Positions 42,219 through 51,737 of a DNA stretch of 64,000 nucleotides are shown piece by piece. The stretch lies in contig JBFXAJ010000009.1 of NCBI GenBank assembly GCA_050184415.1, forward strand, positions 53,976 to 117,975, given 5' to 3'. Position 1 is the first letter of the stretch. Every line of letters begins with the position of its first letter. Origin of the DNA: JADLGL01 sp050184415. Lineage in GTDB: Bacteria > Pseudomonadota > Alphaproteobacteria > Rhizobiales > Kaistiaceae. The position numbers and the translations under genes were made by a program. The notes beneath the pieces are model-generated. The model made no database searches, was not told the origin of the DNA, and was given only the letters and a program-made list of their open reading frames with translations.

Positions 42219-42806
42219 TCAGTGCTGCCCGTTGCCGATTCCGTATCGCATCAGCACCACGCCATTCTCGAACGGCGTGGCCTCGACGAGCTTAAGCGCC
42301 TGCCGATCCTCGAAAACACGCCTTCCCCGGCCGCGCGATGCGGGGCAGACCAGCAGCCTGACCTCGTCAACGGCGCCGGCGTCCATCAGCGACCGCATGA
42401 GCGTGAGGCTGCCCCACAGCCAGATGTCCTTCCCGTCTTCCTGTTTCAGCGCGCGCAGGGTCGTCACCGCGTCGCGCGTCACGGTCGCCGCCGGAAAATC
42501 TCCCCACGGCGCTTCGTCCAGCTTCGAGGAGGCGACGTACTTGATGAGCCTATTGAGCTTCTCCCCATACTCGCCCTGCTCCCTGGCGTACGGCCAATAA
42601 CCCACGGATTGCGCGTAGGTGTTGGCGCCGAGGATCATCGTGTCGACGGAGTCGATCAACCCCATGACCCTTGTCTTGAAGGGGCTGGTGTCGGTCTCGG
42701 AAAACGGCTCTCCGGACACGAAGCTGAGGCCGCCGTCCTCCTCGGCGGCGATGTTGTCCACGGTGACCCACTGCTGAACGACAAGTTTCCGCATGGCGCT
42801 TCCCAT
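42219..42806 (-). CDS. Dihydrofolate reductase-like (RibD C-terminal domain) protein
   Basis: 195 residues with the DHFR/RibD_C fold common in stand-alone bacterial reductase-like proteins: V-V-Q-Q-W-V-T-V-D near the start, M-I-L-G-A-N-T-Y in the middle, the nucleotide segment D-I-W-L-W-G-S-L-T-L-M, and the D-E-V-R-L-L-V-C-P strand. Physiological substrate unknown. The ATG at 42806 has GGGGAGG 5 nt upstream. It follows the threonine aldolase gene by 41 bp. Confidence 0.88.
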   Translation of the reverse strand: MGSAMRKLVVQQWVTVDNIAAEEDGGLSFVSGEPFSETDTSPFKTRVMGLIDSVDTMILGANTYAQSVGYWPYAREQGEYGEKLNRLIKYVASSKLDEAPWGDFPAATVTRDAVTTLRALKQEDGKDIWLWGSLTLMRSLMDAGAVDEVRLLVCPASRGRGRRVFEDRQALKLVEATPFENGVVLMRYGIGNGQH

Positions 42807-42847
42807 CGGGGCCTCCCCAGCCCTGAACGTACGACTCGTCGGCGGTC

Positions 42848-43906
42848 TTATCGCCGGTCTTCCCCCAGAATCCCCACGAACCGATCGACCTCCTGCTCGG
42901 TCGTCGTGAAACTCGCGACGAGGCGGATGAAGACTTCGTCGCCGGTCGGCTCCATCTCCCGCGGCAGCCGGGTCGGTTCCCATTCGTAGAAATTCGCCCC
43001 GGCCGCCTTGAGCCGGTCGGCGCCGGCGCGGGGGATGATCGCGAACACCTCGTTGCCATCGGTGGGCCAGGCGATCCGGCCGCCAGCGTCGACGATGCCG
43101 TCGCCAAGGCGCGACGCCATGCCGTTCGACTGCGCCGCGAGGCGGAGCCAGAGATCGTCGCGGAAATAGGCGTCGAATTGCGCCGCGATGAACCGCGTCT
43201 TCGACACGACGTGCCCCGCGCGCTTCCGGAGATAGGCGAACTCCGCTGCACGGGCACGGTCGAAGAAGACCACGGCTTCGGCCGCGAGGCAGCCATTCTT
43301 GGTGGCGCCGAAGGACAGGAGGTCGACGCCGGCCTTCCACGTCATCTCGGCGGGCGTGAGCCCGGTCGCGTCGATCGCATTGGCGAACCGCGCGCCGTCC
43401 ATGTGGACGACGATGCCGGCCCGATGGGCGAGATCGGACAGCGCTGCGATCCCGGGGGCGGAATAGGCGGCGCCGAGCTCGGTGAGCTGGCTAAGCGAAA
43501 GCGCGACCGGCTGGCCGTGGCGATTGGAGTTGGCCGCATAGCGCTGAAGGCCCGCCGCCAGCGCCTCGGGCACGACCTTGCCGGCGGGGCCTTCGAGGCC
43601 GATCAGCTTCACGTCGCCGAGGAATTCGGGCGCGCCCGCTTCGTCCGAATTGATGTGCGCCTCGGCATGGCAGAAGACGAGCCCGGCCGGCTTCGCGACC
43701 GCGGACAATGCCAGGGCATTCGCGGCTGTCCCCGTCGCCACGAGGAACACCGCGACGTCATGCTCGAACACCTCTGCGAATCTGGCTTCGAGCGACTTCG
43801 TCAGGTCGTCGGAGCCATAGGAGGGGGCAACGCGCGCCGCCTCGGCGGCGATCGCGTCGACAATCTCAGGGGCGACGCCCGCCCAGTTGTCGGAGGCGAA
43901 GTTCAT
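42848..43906 (-). CDS. ltaE: Low-specificity L-threonine aldolase
   Basis: A 352-residue PLP-dependent enzyme of the beta-eliminating lyase family, splitting L-threonine or allo-threonine to glycine and acetaldehyde. It shows F-A-S-D-N-W-A-G at the N-terminus, F-L-V-A-T-G-T-A-A-N, H-M-D-G-A-R-F-A-N and the Schiff-base lysine in S-F-G-A-T-K-N-G. It begins 12 bp after the RelE/ParE-like toxin gene, so read-through from the TA operon is likely. Confidence 0.93.
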   Translation of the reverse strand: MNFASDNWAGVAPEIVDAIAAEAARVAPSYGSDDLTKSLEARFAEVFEHDVAVFLVATGTAANALALSAVAKPAGLVFCHAEAHINSDEAGAPEFLGDVKLIGLEGPAGKVVPEALAAGLQRYAANSNRHGQPVALSLSQLTELGAAYSAPGIAALSDLAHRAGIVVHMDGARFANAIDATGLTPAEMTWKAGVDLLSFGATKNGCLAAEAVVFFDRARAAEFAYLRKRAGHVVSKTRFIAAQFDAYFRDDLWLRLAAQSNGMASRLGDGIVDAGGRIAWPTDGNEVFAIIPRAGADRLKAAGANFYEWEPTRLPREMEPTGDEVFIRLVASFTTTEQEVDRFVGILGEDRR

Positions 43907-43918
43907 CGAATCCGTCGC

Positions 43919-44203
43919 TCAAGGGATGCTCGGCCATGACCGGGCACCGTGAAGAACGCGCAATATGGTGATCCGGCCTTGGGCTGACCGATAGGCTATG
44001 ACGAACGGGGTTCCGGCGACGACCAGTTCCCGGGTACCCGGCGCCCGCCCCACGCGGCCAATCGAGGGAAAGTCCTCCAAGACGAGTACACGGCTTTTGA
44101 TCTTCTGCGCTATGACGCGGGCTGCGGCTGGGTTCTCGGAAGCGATGCGTTGCCGGATGTCCACCAAGTCCAGCGTAGCGCGAGGCGACCAAACCGGCCT
44201 CAA
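43919..44203 (-). CDS. RelE/ParE family toxin
   Basis: A 94-residue ParE/RelE-fold protein: W-S-P-R-A-x-x-D-L at the N-terminus, the I-x-x-F-P-x-x-G-R-x-G segment (L-E-D-F-P-S-I-G-R-V-G), the T-R-E-L-V-V strand, and a C-terminal I-L-R-V-L-H-G-A-R. This is the layout of ParE-type toxins. It begins on the base after the antitoxin stop. Whether it attacks gyrase or ribosomes cannot be told here. Confidence 0.92.
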   Translation of the reverse strand: MRPVWSPRATLDLVDIRQRIASENPAAARVIAQKIKSRVLVLEDFPSIGRVGRAPGTRELVVAGTPFVIAYRSAQGRITILRVLHGARSWPSIP

Positions 44204-44488
44204 CTATTGGCCGGGCTTAGGCGGCGGGAGCTCGTGATCGGTCCCCCACGATTCCAGCCACGCCTGGACTGCCTCCCCCGAAATGGACTCGCCACGCTCG
44301 ATCTGCTCGATCGCAGCCTTGATCCCGGCAACGTCCGCGTCGTTCAGGTCGAGCCTTTCACGGATCGCGGAGGCGGCGAGATCTTCCGCCGTCCTTCCGA
44401 GGTGCCGGGCCAACTCGGTCAGCCGATCCATGTCGATCGGGTCGAGATGGATCGTCAGCCGCGTCTCGGTGGAGTGTGCTACTTTCAT
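44204..44488 (-). CDS. Ribbon-helix-helix (CopG-type) antitoxin
   Basis: 94 residues. The N-terminal R-L-T-I-H-L-D-P strand and following helices fit a CopG/ParD ribbon-helix-helix DNA-binding domain. The C-terminal half, with G-E-S-I-S-G-E-A-V-Q-A-W-L-E-S-W-G, is the typical toxin-neutralising region of ParD-like antitoxins. It abuts the toxin gene and presumably autorepresses the operon. Confidence 0.9.
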   Translation of the reverse strand: MKVAHSTETRLTIHLDPIDMDRLTELARHLGRTAEDLAASAIRERLDLNDADVAGIKAAIEQIERGESISGEAVQAWLESWGTDHELPPPKPGQ

Positions 44489-44563
44489 GGCGTCAAGATA
44501 GGCGGCGACGCCGGCACGGACAACGGGGTGGGTTGATTTCCGTGGCAGCGCGCGTTCTCTCGC

Positions 44564-45136
44564 TCAAGCGCCGGCCTTCTCGAGGATGGCGGCGATCTTC
44601 AGCGTCGTCTTCCAGTTGCGCATCGTGACGCGCTTGTAGATCGGCTTCTGGGTGATGCGGTTGAGCCAGCTTCTCGTCGCGAGGCCGCTCTTCAGCGACG
44701 GCAGGCGGAAATAGATTGCGCCGGGGCCGGTCCACGCCATGTCGATGCCCTCATGGATCTCGACGTCCTTCATGGCGGTCTTCGCCGTCGTGTCCTTCAG
44801 GAACAGCACGTAGTAGCGGTACTTCTCGTCGTCCGCGCCGTACTCCTTCGGGGCGGCGTCAACGATCTTCCCGAACGCCGCCTTCTCGATCGCGACGACC
44901 ATGATGGACTCGCTGTCGAGCTTGAATTTCCGTTGCAGCAGCGTCTCGACGTTTGCCGCAACTGATTTCGCGCCGAGCTTCGAACGGACGATGACGTTGC
45001 CGGCAAGGCTATGCGTGACGACGTTCTCGAAGCCTTCCTCTTCGAGGCGCTTCTTGAGCTCCGCCATGCCGATCTTGTTCTTGCCGCCGACATTGATGCC
45101 GCGCAGCAGAAGGACATAGGTCTTGCCGTCGGCCAT
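44564..45136 (-). CDS. DUF1697 family protein
   Basis: A 190-residue cytosolic protein of family DUF1697: L-L-R-G-I-N-V-G-G at the N-terminus, M-A-E-L-K-K near residue 25, the middle R-S-K-L and a C-terminal R-N-W-K-T-T block are its hallmarks. Biochemical role unknown. The ATG at 45136 starts the conserved region; an earlier in-frame start at 45178 adds 14 atypical residues. Monocistronic and divergent from the decayed gene at 45241. Confidence 0.88.
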   Translation of the reverse strand: MADGKTYVLLLRGINVGGKNKIGMAELKKRLEEEGFENVVTHSLAGNVIVRSKLGAKSVAANVETLLQRKFKLDSESIMVVAIEKAAFGKIVDAAPKEYGADDEKYRYYVLFLKDTTAKTAMKDVEIHEGIDMAWTGPGAIYFRLPSLKSGLATRSWLNRITQKPIYKRVTMRNWKTTLKIAAILEKAGA

Positions 45137-45240
45137 GCTGAGCCATCCCCGCGCCGTCGCCGTCCGCGCGTGACCCACGGCACGGCGGTCCGATCGAACT
45201 AGGCGTAAGGCCGGAGCATCGCAACCTCGGCAGGACTCAC

Positions 45241-45990
45241 ATGTCCATTGGGGCGGTGCTGGAGACGGCCATCGGCCTGGTCTTCGTCTTCCTCATCCTC
45301 GGTTTGATGGCAATGGCCGCGCAGGAAATCTTCGCCGCGGTGACCAAGCTGCGCGGCAAGTACCTCCTGGTAGGTCTGTCCCCTCGGCGATCATCGTCTG
45401 TCTCGGCCTTGCCGCGGCGCTCAACGTCGACACCATCCGCGTCGCCAAATTCCTGTGGGAGAACCCCCAGGATCGCGCAACCGTCGTCGCCGCGGCCGAG
45501 GAGTTCATCGACGCGAACCCGGAGCTGTTCGACCTCCCGACGGAATCCGATGCGGACCCGGTGTCGGAGGCTGTCCCCGGGGCCGACCCCCAGCCTCCTG
45601 TCACTCCCGGAGAGCGCGCCGGCAGCCGAGGGTGACGATGCGGCAGCTGGCGAGGCCGCGACGCCACCCGGCGATCCCGGAACCGAACAGATCCAAGAAG
45701 CTGCCGAGCGGATCGGCGAACTCAACGACGAGCTCAACAAGCTTGGTTTGCCGATCGGATGGCCCGAGGGTACGACGATCAATCTCGTCACCATCTTCGG
45801 GTGGTTGCTCACCGCCCTCGCGGTTTCGCTCGGCGCGCCGTTCTGGTTCGATCTCCTCAGCAAGTTCATCCGCATCCGCGGTTCGGGAACACCGCCGCCC
45901 GAGGGAACGACGACCATCCCCGTGACGGCAGCGATATCGGCGGGCGGCCGCGGAGGCGTGGTCGTGGCCGGGCAGGGGGCTCGACCCTAG
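45241..45990 (+). pseudogene. Decayed membrane-protein gene with internal deletion and compensating frame shifts
   Basis: The 5' part (about 45241-45375) encodes a normal N-terminal TM (V-F-V-F-L-I-L-G-L-M). The middle (about 45384-45600) makes sense only in another frame (I-I-V-C-L-G-L-A-A-A-L-N-V-D-T-I-R-V-A, then N-P-Q-D-R-A). The 3' part (about 45615-45990) returns to the first frame with a second TM region (W-L-L-T-A-L-A-V-S-L-G-A-P-F-W-F-D). From memory, intact relatives are much longer between the first two blocks. The 249-codon frame remains open, so a hybrid product is possible. Confidence 0.7.
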
Positions 45991-46194
45991 CCGGCCGCGG
46001 CCGCGTCGCGCCGTCCGCATGGCTCGGCCTGCCTCCAACAGCGCTGCGGCACATGGCGGCCGCAGGCCCCCGCGGGTGCCTCGGCGCTTGCCGCCCTGGT
46101 CAAGTTCTGTCACTATCCGATCCAATAGGACAGGAGTGCTGTCCAATTGCGGCGGCCGCTGGGGAGGCGGGCGCCGAACCTTCGGACAAAAGCC

Positions 46195-49100
46195 ATGAAC
46201 GCGATCCTTCGTGACAGCGCGTCCGCGCTGGCCCTTACTGCTCCCGCCGGAACCGATGGGTTCTCGGTCGCCGCGGTCGAGCCGTACCGGCTCCCGGGCG
46301 CGCCCGAGCCCGGTGGCATGTACCGTCCGGACAAGGAGCACGATTCCTGCGGCGTCGGCTTCATCGCGAAGCTGTCGGACGAGAAGTCCCATCAGATCAT
46401 CGCCGACGGCCTCCGGATTCTCGAGAATCTCACGCATCGCGGCGCCTCGGGCGCCGACCCGCTGATGGGCGACGGCGCGGGCATGCTGACCCAGCTGCCG
46501 CATCGGTTCTTCGCGGAGGAAGCCGAGCATCTCGGTTTCGAACTGCCGGAGCCGGGCCATTACGCCGTCGGACAGGTGTTCTTCCCGAAGGACGCCGGCA
46601 TGCGCTCGGAGATGGAGAAGCTCGTCGAGGAGACCATCGGCGACGAGGGCCAGCGTTTCCTCGGCTGGCGCGACGTGCCGGTTGACAATTCCTGCCTGTC
46701 GGCGACCGTGATCGCGACCGAGCCCTTCCATCGCCAGGTCTTCATCGCGCGGGGAAGGGACTGCGCCGACGAGGACGGCTTCGAGCGCCGGCTCTACATC
46801 CTCCGCAAGGTGATCTCGGCGCGGATCTTCGCCCGCTATGGCGGCCTCAACAACGACTTCTACATCCCGTCGATGTCCTGCCGGACGGTCGTCTACAAGG
46901 GCATGTTCCTCGCCTACCAGCTCGGCGCGTACTATCGCGACCTCAAGGACGAGCGGTACGAGTCGGCGCTCGCCCTCGTGCACCAGCGCTTCTCGACCAA
47001 CACTTTTCCGTCCTGGCGGCTCGCGCATCCGTACCGGATGGTCGCCCACAACGGCGAGATCAACACCGTCCGCGGCAACGTCAACTGGATGCAGGCGCGC
47101 CAGGCGAGCGTCGATTCCGAGCTCCTCGGCAACGACATCTCGAAGCTCTGGCCGATCTCCTATGAGGGGCAGTCGGACACCGCCTGCTTCGACAACGCGC
47201 TCGAATTCCTGACCCGCGGCGGCTACTCGCTGCCGCATGCGGCGATGATGATGGTGCCGGAGGCGTGGGCCGGCAACCCGCTGATGAGCGACGAGCGGAA
47301 GGCGTTCTACGAGTACCACGCCTCGCTGATGGAGCCGTGGGACGGGCCGGCCGCGATGGCCTTCACCGACGGCCGCCGGATCGGCGCCACCCTCGACCGC
47401 AACGGGCTCCGGCCGGCGCGCTATGCCGTGACCGATGACGGCGTTGTCATCATGGCCTCGGAGGCGGGCGTGCTCGCGCTCGACCAGCGGAAGGTGGTCA
47501 AGAAGTGGCGGCTCCAGCCGGGCCTGATGCTGCTGATCGACCTCGACCAGAAGCGCATCGTTTCGGACGCCGAGATCAAGGCGACCCTCGCGGCGGCCCA
47601 CCCCTACAAGAGCTGGCTCGGCCGCACGCAGATCCACCTCGAGAAGCTGCCGGAGGTCGCCCCCGAGGCGCCCGAAACCGTGCCGCTCCTCGATCGGCAG
47701 CAGGCGTTCGGCTACACCCAGGAAGACATCGGCCTCCTCCTCGAGCCGATGCTCGTCGATGGCGCCGAGGCGACCGGCTCGATGGGCACCGACACGCCGA
47801 TCTCGGCGCTCTCGGACAAACCCAAGCTCCTCTACACCTACTTCAAGCAGGCGTTCGCCCAGGTCACCAACCCGCCGATCGATTCGATCCGCGAGGAGCT
47901 GGTGATGAGCCTCGTGTCCTTCATCGGCCCGCGCCCGAACCTCTTCGATCTCGAAGGGCAGGGGCGGCGGAAGCGGCTCGAGGTGCGCCAGCCGATCCTC
48001 ACCAATGAGGACCTCGAGAAGATCCGCCGCATCGGCGAGATGGACGACAACCCGTTCCAGTCGAAGACGCTCGACCTGACGTTCCACGTCGACCGCGGCG
48101 CGAAGGGCCTCGTGGACGCCATCGACCGGCTGTGCGAGCGCGCCGAAGCCGCCGTCCACGGCGGCAACAACATCATCATCCTGTCCGACCGGAAGGTGTC
48201 GCGCGACCGCGTGCCGATCCCGGCGCTGCTCGCGACCGCAGCGGTCCATCATCATCTGATCCGGAAGGGCCTCCGGACCTCGGTCGGCCTCGTCCTCGAG
48301 ACCGGCGAAGCCCGCGAGATCCATCATTTCTGCTGCCTCGCCGGCTACGGCGCGGAGGCGATCAACCCGTATCTCGCCTTCGAGACGCTGGCCGAGATGA
48401 CGAAGGATCTCGACAAGCCGATCTCCGAGGACGAGGCGGTCAAGCACTACATCAAGGCCATCGGCAAGGGCATGCTGAAGGTCATGGCCAAGATGGGCAT
48501 CTCGACCTATCAGTCCTATTGCGGCGCCCAGATCTTCGACGCGGTCGGCCTGTCCTCCGCCTTCGTCTCGCGCTTCTTCACCGGCACGGCGACCACCATC
48601 GAGGGCGTCGGCGTCGAGGAGGTGGCCGAGGAGACGATGCGCCGCCACCGCGCCGCCTTCTCCGGCGACCCGGTGCTGGAGGACAATCTCGACGTCGGCG
48701 GCGAGTACCAGTTCCGGATCCGCGGCGAGCACCACGCCTGGAATTCGGGCACGGTGCGCGACCTCCAGCACGCGGTGCGCGGATCGGGCGACCAGGCGAT
48801 TGCGGACTACAAGTCCTACGCCAGGCGCATCAACGACCAGAGCGAGAAGCTCCTCACCATCCGTGGCCTCTTCGGCATCCGCAAGGCCGAGGACGACGGC
48901 CGCGCGCCCGTGCCGCTCGACGAGGTCGAGCCGGCGGTGTCGATCGTGAAGCGCTTCGCGACCGGCGCGATGAGCTTCGGCTCGATCAGCCGCGAGGCGC
49001 ATACCACGCTGGCGATCGCCATGAACCGGATCGGCGGCAAGTCGAACACCGGCGAAGGCGGCGAGGAAGCGGATCGCTTCAAGCCGCTCGAGAACGGCGA

Positions 49101-50925
49101 TTCCATGCGCTCGGCGATCAAGCAGGTCGCCTCGGGCCGGTTCGGCGTCACCGCGGAGTATCTCGCGAACTCCGACATGATGCAGATCAAGATGGCGCAG
49201 GGCGCGAAGCCCGGCGAAGGCGGCCAGCTGCCCGGCCACAAGGTCGATGCCACCATCGCCAAGGTCCGGCACTCGACCCCGGGCGTCGGCCTGATCTCGC
49301 CGCCGCCGCACCACGACATCTATTCGATCGAGGACCTCAAGCAGCTCATCTACGACCTCAAGAACGTCAACCCGGACAGCCTCGTCTCGGTGAAGCTGGT
49401 CTCCGAGGTCGGCGTCGGCACCGTTGCCGCCGGCGTCGCCAAGGCGAAGAGCGACCACGTCACGATCTCGGGCTTCGAGGGCGGCACCGGCGCGTCGCCG
49501 CTGACGTCGATCAAGCATGCCGGCTCGCCGTGGGAGATCGGGCTTTCCGAGACCCACCAGACGCTGGTCGCGAACCAGCTCCGCGGCCGCATCGCGGTCC
49601 AGGTCGACGGCGGCATCAGGACCGGGCGCGACGTCGTCATCGGCGCGCTGCTCGGGGCCGACGAGTTCGGCTTCTCGACCGCGCCGCTGATCGCGGCCGG
49701 CTGCATCATGATGCGGAAGTGCCACCTCAACACCTGTCCGGTCGGCGTCGCCACCCAGGACCCGGTGCTGCGCCGGCGCTTCACCGGCACGCCGGAGCAC
49801 GTCATCAACTTCTTCTTCTTCGTCGCCGAGGAGGTCCGCGAGCTGATGGCCTCGATGGGCTACCGGAGCTTCGGCGAGATGGTCGGCCAGATGCAGATGC
49901 TCGACGCGCGCAGGAACGTCGAGCACTGGAAGGCCCATGGGCTCGATTTCAGGCGCCTGTTCCACAAGCCGAAGGCACCGGACGGCGTCTCGATCTCGCA
50001 CACCGAGACCCAGGACCACGAGCTCGACGCCGTCCTCGACCGGACGCTGATCAAGGAGGCCTGGCCGGCGCTCGAAGGGCGGCGGCCGGTGCAGCTCAGG
50101 CACGAGATCCACAACACCGACCGCTCGGCCGGCGCGATGCTCTCGGGCGCGGTCGCCAAGCGCTACGGCCATGCCGGCCTGGCGGACGACACCATCCATG
50201 TGTCGCTGACCGGCACCGCCGGCCAGAGTTTTGGTGCGTGGCTCGCCAAGGGCGTCACGCTCGACCTCGTCGGCGAAGCCAACGACTATGTCGGCAAGGG
50301 CATCTCGGGCGGGCGCATCGTCGTGCGGCCGCCGGAGGATGGCGGCTTCGTGCCTGAAGAGTCGATCATCGTCGGCAACACGGTGCTTTACGGCGCGATC
50401 CAGGGCGAGACCTACTTCCGCGGTGTCGCCGGCGAGCGCTTCGCGGTCCGCAACTCCGGCGCCTATGCGGTCGTCGAGGGCGCGGGCGACCATTGCTGCG
50501 AATACATGACGGGCGGCGTCGTCGTCGTCCTCGGCCGCACCGGGCGCAACTTCGCGGCCGGCATGTCGGGCGGCATCGCCTATGTGCTCGACGAGGACAC
50601 CTCCTTCGACCAGCGCTGCAACATGGCGATGGTCGAGCTGCAGCCGGTCGCGGAAGAGCCCGACGCCGACGACGTCGAGCGCGGCGACTTCCACAGCCTC
50701 GCCGAGGTGATGGGCGACCTCACCGCCGGCGACGCCCGCCGCCTCCGTGCGCTGATCGCCAACCACGCCCGCTACACCGGGTCGACCCGGGCGCGGCACA
50801 TCCTCGACAACTGGTCCGAGATGCTGCCGAAGTTCCGCAAGGTCATGCCGGTGGAGTTCAAGAAGGCGCTCGCCGACATGCGTCGGCGGGAGTCGGATGC
50901 GCTCGGGTTGGAAGCGGGCGAGTAG
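46195..50925 (+). CDS. gltB: Glutamate synthase (NADPH) large subunit
   Basis: A 1576-residue GltB, making glutamate from glutamine and 2-oxoglutarate with GltD. A propeptide precedes the catalytic nucleophile C52 in H-D-S-C-G-V-G-F, the start of the class II glutaminase domain. The central domain, the FMN-binding synthase domain (GMVGSISREAHTTLAIAMNR-like block, G-G-T-G-A-S-P), the 3Fe-4S cysteines (C-I-M-M-R-K-C-H-L-N-T-C) and the C-terminal beta-helix (GXGXG) domain follow. The ATG at 46195 gives the usual length. gltD follows after about 800 bp with a small gene between. Confidence 0.97.
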   Translation: MNAILRDSASALALTAPAGTDGFSVAAVEPYRLPGAPEPGGMYRPDKEHDSCGVGFIAKLSDEKSHQIIADGLRILENLTHRGASGADPLMGDGAGMLTQLPHRFFAEEAEHLGFELPEPGHYAVGQVFFPKDAGMRSEMEKLVEETIGDEGQRFLGWRDVPVDNSCLSATVIATEPFHRQVFIARGRDCADEDGFERRLYILRKVISARIFARYGGLNNDFYIPSMSCRTVVYKGMFLAYQLGAYYRDLKDERYESALALVHQRFSTNTFPSWRLAHPYRMVAHNGEINTVRGNVNWMQARQASVDSELLGNDISKLWPISYEGQSDTACFDNALEFLTRGGYSLPHAAMMMVPEAWAGNPLMSDERKAFYEYHASLMEPWDGPAAMAFTDGRRIGATLDRNGLRPARYAVTDDGVVIMASEAGVLALDQRKVVKKWRLQPGLMLLIDLDQKRIVSDAEIKATLAAAHPYKSWLGRTQIHLEKLPEVAPEAPETVPLLDRQQAFGYTQEDIGLLLEPMLVDGAEATGSMGTDTPISALSDKPKLLYTYFKQAFAQVTNPPIDSIREELVMSLVSFIGPRPNLFDLEGQGRRKRLEVRQPILTNEDLEKIRRIGEMDDNPFQSKTLDLTFHVDRGAKGLVDAIDRLCERAEAAVHGGNNIIILSDRKVSRDRVPIPALLATAAVHHHLIRKGLRTSVGLVLETGEAREIHHFCCLAGYGAEAINPYLAFETLAEMTKDLDKPISEDEAVKHYIKAIGKGMLKVMAKMGISTYQSYCGAQIFDAVGLSSAFVSRFFTGTATTIEGVGVEEVAEETMRRHRAAFSGDPVLEDNLDVGGEYQFRIRGEHHAWNSGTVRDLQHAVRGSGDQAIADYKSYARRINDQSEKLLTIRGLFGIRKAEDDGRAPVPLDEVEPAVSIVKRFATGAMSFGSISREAHTTLAIAMNRIGGKSNTGEGGEEADRFKPLENGDSMRSAIKQVASGRFGVTAEYLANSDMMQIKMAQGAKPGEGGQLPGHKVDATIAKVRHSTPGVGLISPPPHHDIYSIEDLKQLIYDLKNVNPDSLVSVKLVSEVGVGTVAAGVAKAKSDHVTISGFEGGTGASPLTSIKHAGSPWEIGLSETHQTLVANQLRGRIAVQVDGGIRTGRDVVIGALLGADEFGFSTAPLIAAGCIMMRKCHLNTCPVGVATQDPVLRRRFTGTPEHVINFFFFVAEEVRELMASMGYRSFGEMVGQMQMLDARRNVEHWKAHGLDFRRLFHKPKAPDGVSISHTETQDHELDAVLDRTLIKEAWPALEGRRPVQLRHEIHNTDRSAGAMLSGAVAKRYGHAGLADDTIHVSLTGTAGQSFGAWLAKGVTLDLVGEANDYVGKGISGGRIVVRPPEDGGFVPEESIIVGNTVLYGAIQGETYFRGVAGERFAVRNSGAYAVVEGAGDHCCEYMTGGVVVVLGRTGRNFAAGMSGGIAYVLDEDTSFDQRCNMAMVELQPVAEEPDADDVERGDFHSLAEVMGDLTAGDARRLRALIANHARYTGSTRARHILDNWSEMLPKFRKVMPVEFKKALADMRRRESDALGLEAGE

Positions 50926-51265
50926 CGCTTCCCTCTCCGCGCCAGGCGGGGAGAGGGCTTCGTCTCTTGGCGACCCCGGACTTGATCCGGGGGAGCTTAG
51001 GGACGAAGGGTGAGGGGGTTTCTCCGCGGACTCGGAGCCTGCGGCCCGCCTCTCATCCGACGCTCCGCGCCACCCCGGGTCGAGCCCGGGGCAGGCTCTT
51101 GTCCCGCAGCGAACTCGGCTGTTACCGAGTTCGCCACACTGGGGGTGCCAAAGTCGGAAACATCCGACTTTGGTGCGGGGCGAAGGAGGGTATTGGGCTT
51201 GACCGGAACGGCGCGACCGCGCGTCATGGGCAATCCTGTCGACGGTCGAGGCGGAGGGGAAGGGG
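50926..51265. repeat. 340-bp hairpin cluster between gltB and gltD
   Basis: No gene. At least five inverted repeats in a row: CCCTCTCC...GGGGAGAGGG (about 50932-50957), CCCCGG-ACTTGAT-CCGGGG (50974-50992), CCCCGGG...CCCGGGG (51072-51091), GCGAACTCGG-N6-CCGAGTTCGC (51109-51134) and CCAAAGTCGG-N6-CCGACTTTGG (51148-51173). The last two are perfect 10-bp stems. They probably shape or terminate the gltB mRNA. Confidence 0.7.
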
Positions 51266-51577
51266 ATGGTTCGGGCTTGGCGAAGCCTGGGATTGCTGGC
51301 CGGGCTTGGCGCCGCGCTGGGGGCCAGTGCGGCCAATGCCGGCGATCCCGCGGCGGCCTATGCGTGGCTCGAGCAGGAGCGGTCGGCGCTGCCGGGCGGG
51401 GCCTCGGTCGAGCTGATCGCGATCGAGGAAATCGAGGGGGATGCCACCGTCTTCACGATAAGGTACCTGCCCTCGAACGAGCTTGCCACAGTGACATGCC
51501 GGCCGGTCTTCGACTATGGCTGGACCTGCACTGCGGTGCGGAACCAGTTCGTCGAGCGCGAGGAGCTGGTGGGGTAG
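51266..51577 (+). CDS. Small exported protein of unknown function
   Basis: 103 residues with a signal peptide (hydrophobic 7-23, ending A-N-A-G), then a compact domain with one cysteine pair (T-C-R-P and W-T-C-T). No family recognised. A purine-rich GGAGGGGAAGGGG ribosome region precedes the ATG. It lies between gltB and gltD in the same direction. Probably periplasmic; relation to glutamate synthase is unproven. Confidence 0.7.
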   Translation: MVRAWRSLGLLAGLGAALGASAANAGDPAAAYAWLEQERSALPGGASVELIAIEEIEGDATVFTIRYLPSNELATVTCRPVFDYGWTCTAVRNQFVEREELVG

Positions 51578-51613
51578 CGGCGGCGCCGTAAAGCCGGACT
51601 GAGGCCTCTGTTT

Positions 51614-51696
51614 CGTCGTGCCCGGCCTTGGGCCGGGCATCCGCGGGCAAGGATGGGAAGACGTGGATGGCCGGGACAAGCCCCGGCCATGAATTT
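51614..51696 (-). repeat. Dispersed palindromic intergenic repeat, copy 2
   Basis: In minus orientation it repeats the element at 7489-7574: GGCCGGGGCTTGTCCCGGCC, then CCACGTCTTCC, then a GCCCGGCCCAAGGCCGGGC hairpin and CACGACGA. Found just upstream of gltD. Confidence 0.7.
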
Positions 51697-51737
51697 GTTA
51701 GGGCAGTGGGGCGTTGGCCCCAAGGGTCGTTGGACTG

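Noticed and set aside
45601..51336. A 1911-codon open frame on the minus strand
   Set aside because: It is the antisense shadow of gltB: high GC keeps the opposite frame open. The composition is Arg/Asp/His-rich with no domain, while gltB on the plus strand is unmistakable.
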